From assembly GCF_024623065.1 (NCBI RefSeq), contig NZ_JANJZR010000002.1, forward strand, positions 62,001-126,000: DNA of 64,000 nt, written 5' to 3'. The stretch is from Bacteroides acidifaciens. GTDB taxonomy: Bacteria; Bacteroidota; Bacteroidia; Bacteroidales; Bacteroidaceae. This document shows, piece by piece, positions 44,171 through 55,200 of the stretch (its first letter is position 1; each line of letters opens with the position of its first letter). Made by a program: the position numbers and the translations under genes. The notes beneath the pieces were generated by a model, which was not told where the DNA came from, searched no databases, and saw only the letters and a program-made list of their open reading frames with translations.

Positions 44171-45721
44171 TTAATAAGTTATCCTATCAGGGAATTTTTG
44201 TTCCTTACCCCAACTGTCCTCCGACACCTTCAACCAGTTGCCAAGTTCCTTTTTCAATAGCTTAGCTTGTTTTACCGAAATCTCTTCCATCTTCAAGGCA
44301 TGCATTTGGTAGGGATCTTTCAAATTATCAAAAAGCTGATAATTTCCATCTTTTGTCACCAAATACGAATAACGGTCGGTACGAACACCTTTTTCTTTCT
44401 GCTGATAAAAGAATTGAGAAACAGGCTTCTTTACATTCTTATATTTACCAGTAAGAATGCCTTGCGAATAATCTTTTCCCTTCACTGTCTCGGGTAGTTT
44501 GTCTCCAAGATTCATCATACCCAACAAAGTCGGCATAATGTCTGTAGCACCTAACATCAGATCGTCCACTCCCGGTTTCAGCCTACCAGGATAACGTATA
44601 AAGAATGGAATAGAGAACGATTCATTGTAAATCACACTCTTCGCCATACGTCCGTGACTACCCATCATTTCTCCATGATCGGCGGTAAATATCAAAATGG
44701 TGTTCTCTGTCAAACCTTCTTCATCCAAAACCTCCAATACACGACCTATTTCGTCGTCCACACTCTTCACTAAAGAGAAATAAATTTTGGCTTGAAATGT
44801 CAGTTGTTCCAGATTTTTCACCTGTGTACCCTCTCCAAACTTCACATTGGGACGAAGCAAGACTTCTTTCGGTTTCAAATCCTTGTAATATTGGTTAAAC
44901 ACCTCTTCCCTACAATCTGTAAGCCTATGATAAGGTGTGTGAGGCGGATTCATACTCCAAAACAAACTGAAAGGTTTAGATGGGTCCCGTTCCTCTTGTT
45001 TATTCCGCAGATAGCTTATTACTACATCTGCTTCCACTTCCGGAGTAAATCGATGATAACGAAATGGTTCACCATCCTTCTGTCCACCCACCAGTTCCGG
45101 ACGATTGGAATAGGCTGTAGCGTTAAAATGACTATCTTTCAACTGCTGAAACCAATATTTATTACTCTTGCGCCCTCTTCCTTCGGGAATATAGGTATCG
45201 TATGGGTATACACAATGCCCACCGGGCGCTTTATTTGTACCCACGTAGTTATTTTCCTTATCAAACAAAGCTTCTGTACGATGCCAATGCGTTTTTCCTA
45301 CATAAGCCGTTTCATAACCGGCTGTCGCAAGTACATCTGTGAAACAAACCAAACTATCGGGAATACCATTCTGATTATTCACGTGGCAGTTACCCGGCAC
45401 CCCATTCTTCTCCGGAAATGCACCCGTCATCAGCATGGCACGATGAGGACTGCTCAACGGGCAAGTACTGCACGCCCGATTAAAAACAACACTCTGTTTG
45501 GCCAACCTGTCCAAATTAGGAGTATGAACCGGATCACCTACCGTATTCAGAACATTGCGATATGCCGGATCGCTCCATAAACTCAATGCGTTCAACCGAT
45601 ATTGATCCGGGAAAATATAGACTAGGTTCGGTCGTTGCTCCTGCCCAAGAAGCTGTGTACACGTTCCTGCAAAAAGAGTTGTAGGAAGTCCCCAAATAAG
45701 TTTGTGCAAAATTCGTTTCAT
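44171..45721 (-). CDS. Sulfatase (S1 family, Ser-type active site)
   Basis: A 516-residue exported sulfatase (signal peptide to about residue 26). The formylglycine signature S90-S-P-H-R94 (LSSPHRAMLMTG) has Ser at the modified position, so it needs an anaerobic sulfatase-maturating radical-SAM enzyme, which is not in this window. Metal-binding FPDQ (39-40) and TADHGEMMGSHG (about 348) are present. It removes sulfate from a carbohydrate; with GH88 in the same locus a sulfated uronic-acid polymer is a reasonable guess. It follows the second susD-like gene after a strong hairpin. Confidence 0.93.
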   Translation of the reverse strand: MKRILHKLIWGLPTTLFAGTCTQLLGQEQRPNLVYIFPDQYRLNALSLWSDPAYRNVLNTVGDPVHTPNLDRLAKQSVVFNRACSTCPLSSPHRAMLMTGAFPEKNGVPGNCHVNNQNGIPDSLVCFTDVLATAGYETAYVGKTHWHRTEALFDKENNYVGTNKAPGGHCVYPYDTYIPEGRGRKSNKYWFQQLKDSHFNATAYSNRPELVGGQKDGEPFRYHRFTPEVEADVVISYLRNKQEERDPSKPFSLFWSMNPPHTPYHRLTDCREEVFNQYYKDLKPKEVLLRPNVKFGEGTQVKNLEQLTFQAKIYFSLVKSVDDEIGRVLEVLDEEGLTENTILIFTADHGEMMGSHGRMAKSVIYNESFSIPFFIRYPGRLKPGVDDLMLGATDIMPTLLGMMNLGDKLPETVKGKDYSQGILTGKYKNVKKPVSQFFYQQKEKGVRTDRYSYLVTKDGNYQLFDNLKDPYQMHALKMEEISVKQAKLLKKELGNWLKVSEDSWGKEQKFPDRITY

Positions 45722-45797
45722 TTCTATTTTAATTTAAACAAAGACTATTTATACATTACTTCTTCTGACTAAAGCGAACTCAACGAGCTATAAACTA

Positions 45798-45844
45798 ATA
45801 ACACAGCTCCTATGCCCTATAAAAGCAACATAGGACTGTGTTAT
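45798..45844. other. Strong intercistronic hairpin between susD-like and sulfatase genes
   Basis: ATAACACAG-C-TCCTATG (45798-45814) pairs with CATAGGACTGTGTTAT (45829-45844) with a single bulged C. On the minus strand it follows the susD-like stop by 13 bases and is followed by a T/A-rich sequence (TAGTTTATAG). It may protect the susC/susD part of the message or reduce read-through into the enzyme genes. Confidence 0.6.
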
Positions 45845-45856
45845 ATACAAAAACCA

Positions 45857-47539
45857 TTACCAACCCGGATTCTGCCCCAAATTAGGATTTTTGTATTTCT
45901 CCGTATTAGAAATCGGATAGAAATACAAGTTGTCCGTCATGTTTCTGGTTTCCATCAGGAACTTGGAATATTCAAACTTTCCAGCTTCGTCCTTAATAAC
46001 TTTCACGCCATAAATATCAGCAGTCTTATCCAAATCTTTCCAACGACGCACATCCCAAAAACGATGTCCTTCAAAAGCTAATTCCACCCGTCGTTCGTTC
46101 TTCAGACGTTCTATGAAATCAGCTTTTCCCATACCTGCAGGATAAGGAGGCATTTCTACCTTACCACGCGCACGCACTTTATTCACTGCTTCGCGGGCAG
46201 TCATAGGATAATCCGTATCCGCATAATCAGGATTTCCAAAAGCATTTATCATTGCTTCCGCATAATTCAGCAAAATTTCAGCATAACGAAACAAGACCCA
46301 GTTATGTTGCGCTTTAGTAGTCGTGGAACCTGACACAAAGCTGATATTGGGATTAAGATATTTGTACAGATAATACCCTGTAGTAGTAGCGTTAGTCAAA
46401 GGAAGCCCATTAGCACCGCCTTCCCATATCTGAAGAGGAGCACCACACCAATTCATATTATTGTAAGCCACAGTTCTTGCCAGACGTGGGTCACGGTTAC
46501 TGTAAGGATTGGCTGCCATAGTAGGATCGTTCCAGTCAAATTTGGAACCGTCTTTCATCTCAAAAGCATCCACCAAATTCTGTGTGGGACAAGTAGAAGT
46601 TTTTCCACCCTCTACTCCCATGGGGAAGTTGGCTTTCTCAAAATCTCCCGTTTCACCTACACCACGGGCTAAAATCACTTCGGCACATGTGTTGTTCACT
46701 TTACGAAACTGAGCTGTAAGATCATCCACCAGCTCATACCCCAACTCAGAAACATTACCAATGATCTCATAAGCAGCGGATGCAGCTTTTTTCCATTTTC
46801 TGGCATTATCTTCCGAATAGAGAGGACTTGCCATATAAAGCGTAACTCTGGACTTCAATGCCAAGGCTGCCCCCCGAGTAATACGACCAATATCTTTACT
46901 AGCAAAACCTTCCGTATAAGTAATAGGCAATTTACCTTCAGCTGTAATTTCTGTTAGCTCTTTTATAATGAAGTCCGCTACTAAATCACAACTTTCACGT
47001 TCCAAGCTGTTCACCTCGTCCTGAGTGAGCACTGTAGTAACCAACGGCACATCATGATAACGCTTAATTAATTCAAAATAATAAAACGCACGAAGAAAAC
47101 GTACTTCATAAGGAAAGTTATTAAATTCCTTCATCATATCCTTATACTTCTCTGCATTTTCCCAGTCCTCAAAAGTCTGTCCTTCAGCCTCCTTCAGATA
47201 AAGGTTGGCAGCACGAATGGCTGTATAGTATTCACTCCAGACATCATCTACCAATCGATTTGCTGACCAAGTGCCGTTTACAAAATAATGGATAGCTGAA
47301 GACTTGTATACATGTACGGCATCGTCTGTTGCCGCATCCAGCATAGCGCCTTCTGTATTACAAAAATCTTGAGGTAAATAACTGTAAATATTAGTCACCA
47401 TCTTCTTGGAGCGTTCAAAGCTCGTAAAGATGTTTTCCTTTTGATAGTCGTTTGACTCATCGCAGTCCATGAAGTCACATCCGCTCAATATGCAGACCGA
47501 CATAAGTAATGCTATATGTTTCAATTTCATAAGTTTCAT
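45857..47539 (-). CDS. SusD-like glycan-binding lipoprotein (second pair)
   Basis: 560 residues from the ATG complementary to 47537-47539, 13 bases after the susC-like stop. Lipobox CILSGC. RagB/SusD architecture: TPR-like helices in the N-terminal half (LRAFYYFELIKRYHDVPLVT) and the C-terminal signature RYAEILLNYAEAMINAFG, then ERRVELAFEGHRFWDVRRW. It binds glycan at the cell surface and caps the partner SusC-like channel encoded just upstream. Confidence 0.95.
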   Translation of the reverse strand: MKLMKLKHIALLMSVCILSGCDFMDCDESNDYQKENIFTSFERSKKMVTNIYSYLPQDFCNTEGAMLDAATDDAVHVYKSSAIHYFVNGTWSANRLVDDVWSEYYTAIRAANLYLKEAEGQTFEDWENAEKYKDMMKEFNNFPYEVRFLRAFYYFELIKRYHDVPLVTTVLTQDEVNSLERESCDLVADFIIKELTEITAEGKLPITYTEGFASKDIGRITRGAALALKSRVTLYMASPLYSEDNARKWKKAASAAYEIIGNVSELGYELVDDLTAQFRKVNNTCAEVILARGVGETGDFEKANFPMGVEGGKTSTCPTQNLVDAFEMKDGSKFDWNDPTMAANPYSNRDPRLARTVAYNNMNWCGAPLQIWEGGANGLPLTNATTTGYYLYKYLNPNISFVSGSTTTKAQHNWVLFRYAEILLNYAEAMINAFGNPDYADTDYPMTAREAVNKVRARGKVEMPPYPAGMGKADFIERLKNERRVELAFEGHRFWDVRRWKDLDKTADIYGVKVIKDEAGKFEYSKFLMETRNMTDNLYFYPISNTEKYKNPNLGQNPGW

Positions 47540-47552
47540 TTCGCTTAAATTA

Positions 47553-50315
47553 TTAGAAACGTAAATTAACGCCAAATGTATATTGAGTCATCAACGGATG
47601 ACCGGTACCTGTCATTTCAGGATCTATCACACCATCCATTTTATCAATGCTGAACAAATCATGCCCACGGGCAAACAGTCTCATATGGTTCACACCGGGT
47701 AACTTATTTACCCACTTTTGTGGTAAATCATAATACACTTCCAATGTACGCAACTTCAGGTATGAGGCATCAGTCACCCACAAAGAATTCGTATTATAGT
47801 TGTTCTTGGAACCATTATAAGTGAGACGCGGATACTTGCCATCAAGATTACTTTCCGTCCAACGATTATCATAATAATATTGAGAAACAGTATTATTGTT
47901 TACCAGAGGACGATAGATACTGCGTGTATCAAGCATCTGACTATAATTGGCAACCCCTTGGAATAAAGCAGTAAATCCTAATCCTTTGTATTCGGCTCCA
48001 AGACTGAAACCGTAATAAATCTCAGGACAGACTTTATTATATCCTAATGCTACCTGATCATATTCATCAATTACTTTATCACCATTCTGATCCTTGAATT
48101 TCAAGTCACCGGGACGTACTTCATCCAGTATCTGTTTCACTTCACGATTTTCAATATCATCCCAACTCTGATAAATCCCTTCCACTTCATAACCAAAATA
48201 TTGGCTTACAGAATGTCCGGTACGTTTCAAATAATCATACGGACGATACACCTCATTCATCTCCTTAATCTTATTACGATTGAAACTGAATTGCCCGCCT
48301 AACCGATAAGTAACATTTCCTATTTTATCATTCCAATTAGCTGCAACTTCCACACCGTAGCTATTCACAATACCACTGTTTATATCAGGAGCTGCAATAC
48401 CTAATACAGAGGAAAGAGCGCCATCTCCATCTACCAAAATATCTGTACGATGATCATAATAACCATCTATTGATAAAGAAAGACGATTCCATGCCATAAA
48501 ATCAATACCCGCATTCAACTTATGTGATTTTTCATAAGTTAACCCATCTACAGCAAGACGAGCCTCTTTCATACCGCTGATGGAAGCCGGTGTTTCACCA
48601 AAATAATAACTTCCACCACCACTATATGAACCACGGAAAAGTTGTACACCATAGTCAGCACGCCCTGCAATACCATACGAAGCACGAAGTTTCAACATAT
48701 TCAGCCAGTCAGCTTTAAAAGCATTCTCTTCTGAAAGAATCCAACCTGCACCTACCGAAGGAAAAATCCCCCATCGATCATCCGGTTCGAGAATACTGGA
48801 CGCAGAACCTGCCAAAGAGAAATCAAGCAAGTAACGATTCTTATAAGTATAATGAATTTGCCCCGCAATATCCATAAAGGCTCTGCCTGCATTCTGCCCA
48901 CGCTTCATCAGCTTGTCCATACTATAAAACACAGTAGCGTTCAACTTATGATCAGCCTTCCAGATACGATCATAATTCACCTGTGCGTTGATAGTCAGAC
49001 GGCGAACCACATCCTTGATACTGCTACTAAAGTCTAAAGCAGTCTCTTCAGTCAACTTCTTATAAGAATTTTCTTCACCGTCCCAACCCATAGTAGCTTG
49101 TTCGGTTGCATATTTATGCTGGTTGCGTTCCCAATATCGCGCCTCGTTGTCAAAACCTAGACGAGCAGTAGCAGACAAACCTTTAGTAATGAAACTCAAG
49201 TCCTGTGCAAAGTTTATGTCTGCATAAAGGTTACGAGTCTGCCCACGTTCATAACCCGTATCAGAAATCATAGCTATCGGGTTGCTGCCATAAATAGAAG
49301 TTGCTCCCCATCGACCACTGGAAGTCTTGACAGGCATAGCACCCGACGGAACTTTATACAACATATCGAATATGTCAGCGGTAGTGGTATAGGGACGATT
49401 ATCCTCCGCAAAGTTACCACGCATATTAAGTTGCAATTTAGTGGTATTTCCCAACTTAATGTCGAGATTGGTCATAAAGTTCAGTTTAGAGTACTTAAAC
49501 TGCGTAGAATACCCTTCATTCTCCTCGGTTGGTTGCAAAATACCTTTGTCGTTCAGGTAATTCAGCTGAGTAAAATACTGTACAACATCACCACCTCCAC
49601 GGAGGGAAAAATTCACATTGTTACCGAAACTATGGTCTCGAAGCGCTTCGTCCATCCAATCCACATTAGGATAGAACTCCGGATAAGTTTGGTCACGGAA
49701 AGCATCCAACTCACGCTGGCTGTAACGAGGTGTCGTGGTACCATCATTTTTCAAGCCTTCATTCATGGCCTGAGCATAAGTATAACCATCCACAAATTCC
49801 GGTAAACGGTGTGGTATACCCATCTTAAACTCATAGTCGAAGGTAATGACCGGTTTCCCCACATGACCACGTTTGGTAGTGATAAGAATCACACCGTTAG
49901 CGCCACGCATACCATAAAGCGCCAGTGAAGCGGCATCTTTCAGTACACTGACAGACTCGATGTCTTGCACAGCAAGATTATCGATGCTACGTTCATAACC
50001 ATCAATCAATATCAACGGACTCTTACTACTAGTAGTACCTACACCGCGTACATAAAGTGTAGCACCGTTTTCCCATTCATTCCCTCCATTCTGCAAAACC
50101 TGAAGACCGGGAATCAGTCCAAACAAAGCGTTGGAGGCTACCGTACTGGTACGGTGACCCAATTCATCAGCCGTAGCCATGCCACCGGCGGTAGTCGCTT
50201 CCTTCTTGCTGAACGAGATACCCCGTCCGTAATGCTGTATGCTGTCTGCTACCTGAGCTGCCGCAATGGAAGAACACAGCAGCCCTGTAATGATTAGCTT
50301 TATACTTTTTTCCAT
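47553..50315 (-). CDS. SusC-like TonB-dependent transporter (second pair, short N-terminus)
   Basis: 920 residues with signal peptide (IAAAQ). It has the plug domain (about 40-180, YVRGVGTTSSKSPLILIDGYE, GMRGANGVILITTKRG) and a beta-barrel ending in YTFGVNLRF. Unlike its partner at 52204-55368 it lacks the N-terminal carboxypeptidase-like domain; only about 40 residues precede the plug. It imports oligosaccharides with the SusD-like protein encoded 13 bases downstream. Confidence 0.95.
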   Translation of the reverse strand: MEKSIKLIITGLLCSSIAAAQVADSIQHYGRGISFSKKEATTAGGMATADELGHRTSTVASNALFGLIPGLQVLQNGGNEWENGATLYVRGVGTTSSKSPLILIDGYERSIDNLAVQDIESVSVLKDAASLALYGMRGANGVILITTKRGHVGKPVITFDYEFKMGIPHRLPEFVDGYTYAQAMNEGLKNDGTTTPRYSQRELDAFRDQTYPEFYPNVDWMDEALRDHSFGNNVNFSLRGGGDVVQYFTQLNYLNDKGILQPTEENEGYSTQFKYSKLNFMTNLDIKLGNTTKLQLNMRGNFAEDNRPYTTTADIFDMLYKVPSGAMPVKTSSGRWGATSIYGSNPIAMISDTGYERGQTRNLYADINFAQDLSFITKGLSATARLGFDNEARYWERNQHKYATEQATMGWDGEENSYKKLTEETALDFSSSIKDVVRRLTINAQVNYDRIWKADHKLNATVFYSMDKLMKRGQNAGRAFMDIAGQIHYTYKNRYLLDFSLAGSASSILEPDDRWGIFPSVGAGWILSEENAFKADWLNMLKLRASYGIAGRADYGVQLFRGSYSGGGSYYFGETPASISGMKEARLAVDGLTYEKSHKLNAGIDFMAWNRLSLSIDGYYDHRTDILVDGDGALSSVLGIAAPDINSGIVNSYGVEVAANWNDKIGNVTYRLGGQFSFNRNKIKEMNEVYRPYDYLKRTGHSVSQYFGYEVEGIYQSWDDIENREVKQILDEVRPGDLKFKDQNGDKVIDEYDQVALGYNKVCPEIYYGFSLGAEYKGLGFTALFQGVANYSQMLDTRSIYRPLVNNNTVSQYYYDNRWTESNLDGKYPRLTYNGSKNNYNTNSLWVTDASYLKLRTLEVYYDLPQKWVNKLPGVNHMRLFARGHDLFSIDKMDGVIDPEMTGTGHPLMTQYTFGVNLRF

Positions 50316-50353
50316 AAGGATAGTATGATTACTTTATTCAATAATATATTATG

Positions 50354-52186
50354 TTATTCCCAACCAGGATTTTGAACCAATCCGTACCCTTTATTCACCT
50401 CTTTGGGAGGGAATGCACTCAAATACCACTTCGGAGAGAAGCCACCGGCCTTCTGCCAAGCTCTTTCTTTCAGTTGCGGGAACTCAAACAGATATTCTCC
50501 TGTTTTCTTATGCTTATAGAAATAAAGACCATGCAGATGTTTAGTAAAGTCCGTCTCACGTTTCCAGCGAATAAGATCATAGAAACGAACTTCCTCAAAG
50601 CCAAATTCACAGGCACGTTCACGAAGTACTGCTTCACGGAATTCGTCCTTGTTCAAACCTGCCTTCAAATCACCCAGACCTACACGATTTCTCACCGCAT
50701 TGATATAAGAATAAGCCTCACCGGTACGATTACATTCATTCAACGCCTCAGCATATGACAAATAGACCTCAGCCAAACGCAACAACGGCCACTGAATGAC
50801 ACGACCACTCCATTCCCCTTGACGGTCGAGTAAAAACTTACGTGCTGTCAGACCGTTAGTAGTTAGCCCTTTATCATCCAGGTTGACACTTTTATTATTA
50901 TAATGTTCACCTTTCGGATAATTTGTCTTATCTTTTGAATATTGCCGATATATAGCAGCCACACCGCTACCGAACTTGTCACCATCCAACAGAATAGTTT
51001 CACACAAACGAGGGTCACGATTAACAAACGGATTTTTAGCATGTTCTTGATTATTCCAGTCAAAATCGCTTCCATCTGCCATAGGGAACATATCGAAGTA
51101 CTCCTTGGTAACTCCCCAAGCACCCCAACGTGCACTTTGCATGATCCCCCCGATATTGTTGGTCTTATAATGGCGGCGTACCGAAATCAATGATTCTGTC
51201 GTACCTCGTGTATAGTAAGCGTCACGGAATGCCATACGCGGTTCTCCCCCTTTCACCAAATCGTAGAAACCTTCCTTATTCAATGCCTTAAAAAAGTCTT
51301 CGCCTGCTTTTGCGGCATCTTCCCAACGTTTTGGGTCATATCCCCCAAACCAAGTCATCAATTTTTCGGAAGCTTCGCCCTCATAATAAGGCATCTCATT
51401 ATTAAACAAGGGACTTGCAGCAAACAAAAGTACACGCACTTTCAATCCCATAGCAGAAGCACGGGTCAGGCGGCCACTCCAGTTGTCAGATTCTTCTTCA
51501 GTAACATTCCAGGGAAGCTCTTTACAATCAATAGCCTCATCCAGCAATCTCACGATAAAATTTACGGTCTCCTGCAAAGTGGCACGGGCAGGAAATCCCA
51601 AACCATCTTCTGCGGAAATAGCTCGGTCTACAATAGGCAGACCACCAAAGTGACGAAGCATCTCGGCATATTGAGTAGCAATCACAATTTTAGCCTCCGC
51701 TTTCAAACGCAACTTCTCAGCTTCATCCATATCAGGCACACGGTCTACATTCTCTATAAACACCCAAGCCATGCGGATACTTTTCCAGCTATTACGCCGG
51801 GTAAAGCCGTATTTGGTAGCTCCGTCTCCATCGGACGCCTCTTCCGAACCGGCATTGTAAGCACCACTGTAATAAACTTTATTAGGACCATCCCAGGTCA
51901 AAGCTGAATTACACAAATCCGTCAAATCTTCCTGAATTCCAAACCACATATTGGTAGAAAAACCATAACTGTTACTTGCCCAAAATGCGTATGGCAAATT
52001 ACCATAACTATTCCACAGCACCCGACGCGCATATACCGCTGTAGAAAAGATGGTATCAATGGTAACATCCGAACTAGGAGGTTTCTGAAGGAATTTTTCA
52101 CCCAGCGCAAAGTCCTCGCATGATATTGTGGTAATCAGTAAAGTCCCCAACATCAATCCTTGAAAATATCTTGTAAGTGATTTCAT
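50354..52186 (-). CDS. SusD-like glycan-binding lipoprotein (first pair)
   Basis: 610 residues with lipobox TTISC (Cys23). RagB/SusD family: AEAKIVIATQYAEMLRHFGGLPIVD in the TPR-like half (as part of a longer helix pair) and WPLLRLAEVYLSYAEALNEC, then RERACEFGFEEVRFYDLIRW at the end. Partner of the SusC-like protein encoded 17 bases upstream. It is longer than the second SusD-like protein, suggesting a different glycan contact surface. Confidence 0.95.
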   Translation of the reverse strand: MKSLTRYFQGLMLGTLLITTISCEDFALGEKFLQKPPSSDVTIDTIFSTAVYARRVLWNSYGNLPYAFWASNSYGFSTNMWFGIQEDLTDLCNSALTWDGPNKVYYSGAYNAGSEEASDGDGATKYGFTRRNSWKSIRMAWVFIENVDRVPDMDEAEKLRLKAEAKIVIATQYAEMLRHFGGLPIVDRAISAEDGLGFPARATLQETVNFIVRLLDEAIDCKELPWNVTEEESDNWSGRLTRASAMGLKVRVLLFAASPLFNNEMPYYEGEASEKLMTWFGGYDPKRWEDAAKAGEDFFKALNKEGFYDLVKGGEPRMAFRDAYYTRGTTESLISVRRHYKTNNIGGIMQSARWGAWGVTKEYFDMFPMADGSDFDWNNQEHAKNPFVNRDPRLCETILLDGDKFGSGVAAIYRQYSKDKTNYPKGEHYNNKSVNLDDKGLTTNGLTARKFLLDRQGEWSGRVIQWPLLRLAEVYLSYAEALNECNRTGEAYSYINAVRNRVGLGDLKAGLNKDEFREAVLRERACEFGFEEVRFYDLIRWKRETDFTKHLHGLYFYKHKKTGEYLFEFPQLKERAWQKAGGFSPKWYLSAFPPKEVNKGYGLVQNPGWE

Positions 52187-52203
52187 ATCATTCTATTTTT
52201 TAA

Positions 52204-55200
52204 TTAAAAACCTACTTTCAAACCAAAGTTGATAACCATCACCAATGGATAATTAGCTCTTGCAGCAGATTTCGACTCCGGGTCTATCACGTCCAATTTA
52301 TCAAATGTAAGCAGGTTATAACCGGTAGCATATACACGCAAACTGCCTAAATGCATCTTATTCAAAATTTTCTTGGAGAAACTGTAACCTACTTCCACAT
52401 TCTTCAGACGTAAGTAAGAAGCATCACGCAACCATAAATCAGAGTCATAGTAATTGTTACTTCTGTTCACAAACGAGATAGCGGGATATTTAGCCGCACT
52501 CCCCTTTTGTGTCCAAGTATCGGTAACAAAATATTTCATCAGTGAACGTTGGTTAGTCTGCCCAAAAGGATAACGGAAAACGTCGTCCAACATACGTGAA
52601 GTCTTGGCAGCCCCCGCCCAAGTCATGCTGATGTCAAATCCTTTGTAAGAAATACCATAGTTGATACCATATGACAACTGCGGATAGTTAGTATTACCGA
52701 TAGCGGTAATATCATTCTGGTCTATCTTTTTATCACCGTTCAAGTCCATATACATCACATCGCCAGGCTTGGGAGTAATGCCATGATCAGGAATACCTCC
52801 ATGTCCTTCGGTGGCATATCGTTCCACATCCTCCTCGGAGAAATACCCGGCAAACTTACGACCAAAATGCTGACCGACAGATTTACCGGTACGTTGCATA
52901 TAAGCATACGGATAAGTCACCTCGTCCATATAAATAATCTTGTTTTTGGTACGCGAAATATTAAATCCGATATTATATCTCAATTTGTTAATTTTATCTC
53001 TCCAATTCACATTGATTTCATATCCCTTATTGTCTACCTTACCGATGTTAGCGGTAGGAAGCGTCACAGCCAAATAACCGGGGTCAGTTCCACGGGAAGT
53101 CAGGATATCACGGCGGTGTTCGATGAAGTAGTCAAAGTTCACCTTCAATTTGCTATTAAAGAAATAAGCGTCAACACCATAATTCTGTTTAGCAGCCGTT
53201 TCCCAAGTCACATTGGGATTTCCCTTCTTTGCCTCGTTGGCACCTGTAGTAATAGAACTGCCACTACCGAAGTAGAAACCACCATTAGAAGCATTGTATA
53301 CGTCCGGCAGATAGAGGAAACGGGACTTATCACTCACACGATCATTACCTACGATACCATAAGATACACGCATTTTCAAGTAGTCCATAAAAGTTTTTAC
53401 CGGCTTCATGAAATTCTCTTCTGATATCACCCAACCCACAGAGAACGCGGGAAACAAACCGAAACGTTTGCCCGGAGCAAAGTTCTCCGATCCGTTGTAT
53501 CCCATATTCACATCGAACATATAACGGGTGTTATAGTCGTAAGTAGCACGTCCCACCAAACCGATATAACTTCTCGGAATTGACAAAAACGCCGAAGGGC
53601 CGCTAGGGTAATAAGTGATAGATTGATTATACATTACAAGTCCCGAAACGTGGTGTTTGCCAAAGTCACGTTTATAGTTCAGGGCAGCTTCCACATACCA
53701 GTCCTTACCACGGCCGATAGCTTCTTCATAGCCTAATATATTTTCTTCATCCACACGGCGAAGCAGTACCGATCCGTCGGATTGTATCAACGGCTCGTAA
53801 TGAGGAGTTTTACCACGTCTTTTTTTAGTAAGAGAAACAGAACTATTATAAGCACCTTTCACATGAGCTTTCAAGCCTTTGGTTATAAAGTTCAACTTCT
53901 GTTCTAACAAGAAGTCGAAATTCAGCGTATTACCATAAGTCACATCATAACCTCGTCCGTAATAAGTGTACATGGCATCACGCATATCACCGAAAGAACT
54001 AGAAATATTACGCGCATCCGCCCACACCCATTTTCCGTCCACGATACCTGAACCGGAAAATGGAACAGCCCAATAAATACCACGGAAAATAGTCTCAATA
54101 CTGGACAGACCCGATTCTCCATCCACACCTGGAGTGTGTTTGTCATTGACACGTCCACCCACATTCACACGAAGCTGTGTAGTCTTTGTCAAATCCACAT
54201 CCAAATTCAAACGATAATTGTAGCGATTGTAGCTGTAATTGTCATCATAATCTTTTTGATAACAGTTAAAGAGCCCGTCCTGAGTAAATACACCGAGTGA
54301 CGCGAAATAGCGCACTCTCTGCGAACCGCCCGAAATAGTCAAGTTATGTTGCGTTTGTAGAGCCGTATTACGTACCAAATAGTCCATCCAGTCCGTATCC
54401 GGATAAGCCAACGGATTGCTGTGAGTGCGAAACCCTTCAATAGCTTCCGGTTTGAACGCCAGTTGGGCTTCGGTGTATCCATCGTGAAGCTGGGCGTTAT
54501 TATATGCCGTGGCATATTCATAGCTATTAGCAAAATCAGGTAATCGAGTAGGTGTCTGTAAGGCAAATGAAGTAGAGAAGCTAACTTTCGCTTTCCCTTC
54601 CTGCCCGCGTTTGGTTGTCACCAAAATAACGCCATTAGCACCACGTACCCCGAACACAGCCGTTGCAGAAGCATCTTTCAATACCGTAATATCTTCCACT
54701 TCATTAGGATCGAGTTGGAAGAAACTGCGTTCTACTCCATCCACCAAAAACAAAGGCTGAGACATGGATTCGTTCAATGATCCCACACCACGCACATATA
54801 CTGTGGGATCGTCACTACCCGGCTGACCGGAAGTCTGGATGGCAGACAAACCTGGCATTTTACCTGCCAATGCATTACCAATACTTGATACCGGACTTTT
54901 CAATACGTCTTTTGTTGTAATAGACGACATTGCTCCTGTTACCGTCACTTTCTTGGTAGCACCATAAGCCACCACCTGTACTTCCTGTAACTCTTGAACA
55001 TTTTCATTCAGTTCGATTTTTAAGGTGGATTCTCCGGTATACTTTATTTCTTTATCCTTATATCCCACATAAGATATAACGATAGTAGCACCTATCGGAA
55101 CTTCCAGTTTAAAGTTACCATCCACATCAGTAATAACCCCACTGGTAGTTCCCTTTACAATTACACTGGCACCAATTACCGGACCGTGACTATCAGTCAC

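Noticed and set aside
44792-45580. Open frame of 262 codons on the plus strand opposite the sulfatase
   Set aside because: It is antisense to a gene with clear sulfatase motifs; its composition is a shadow of those codons.
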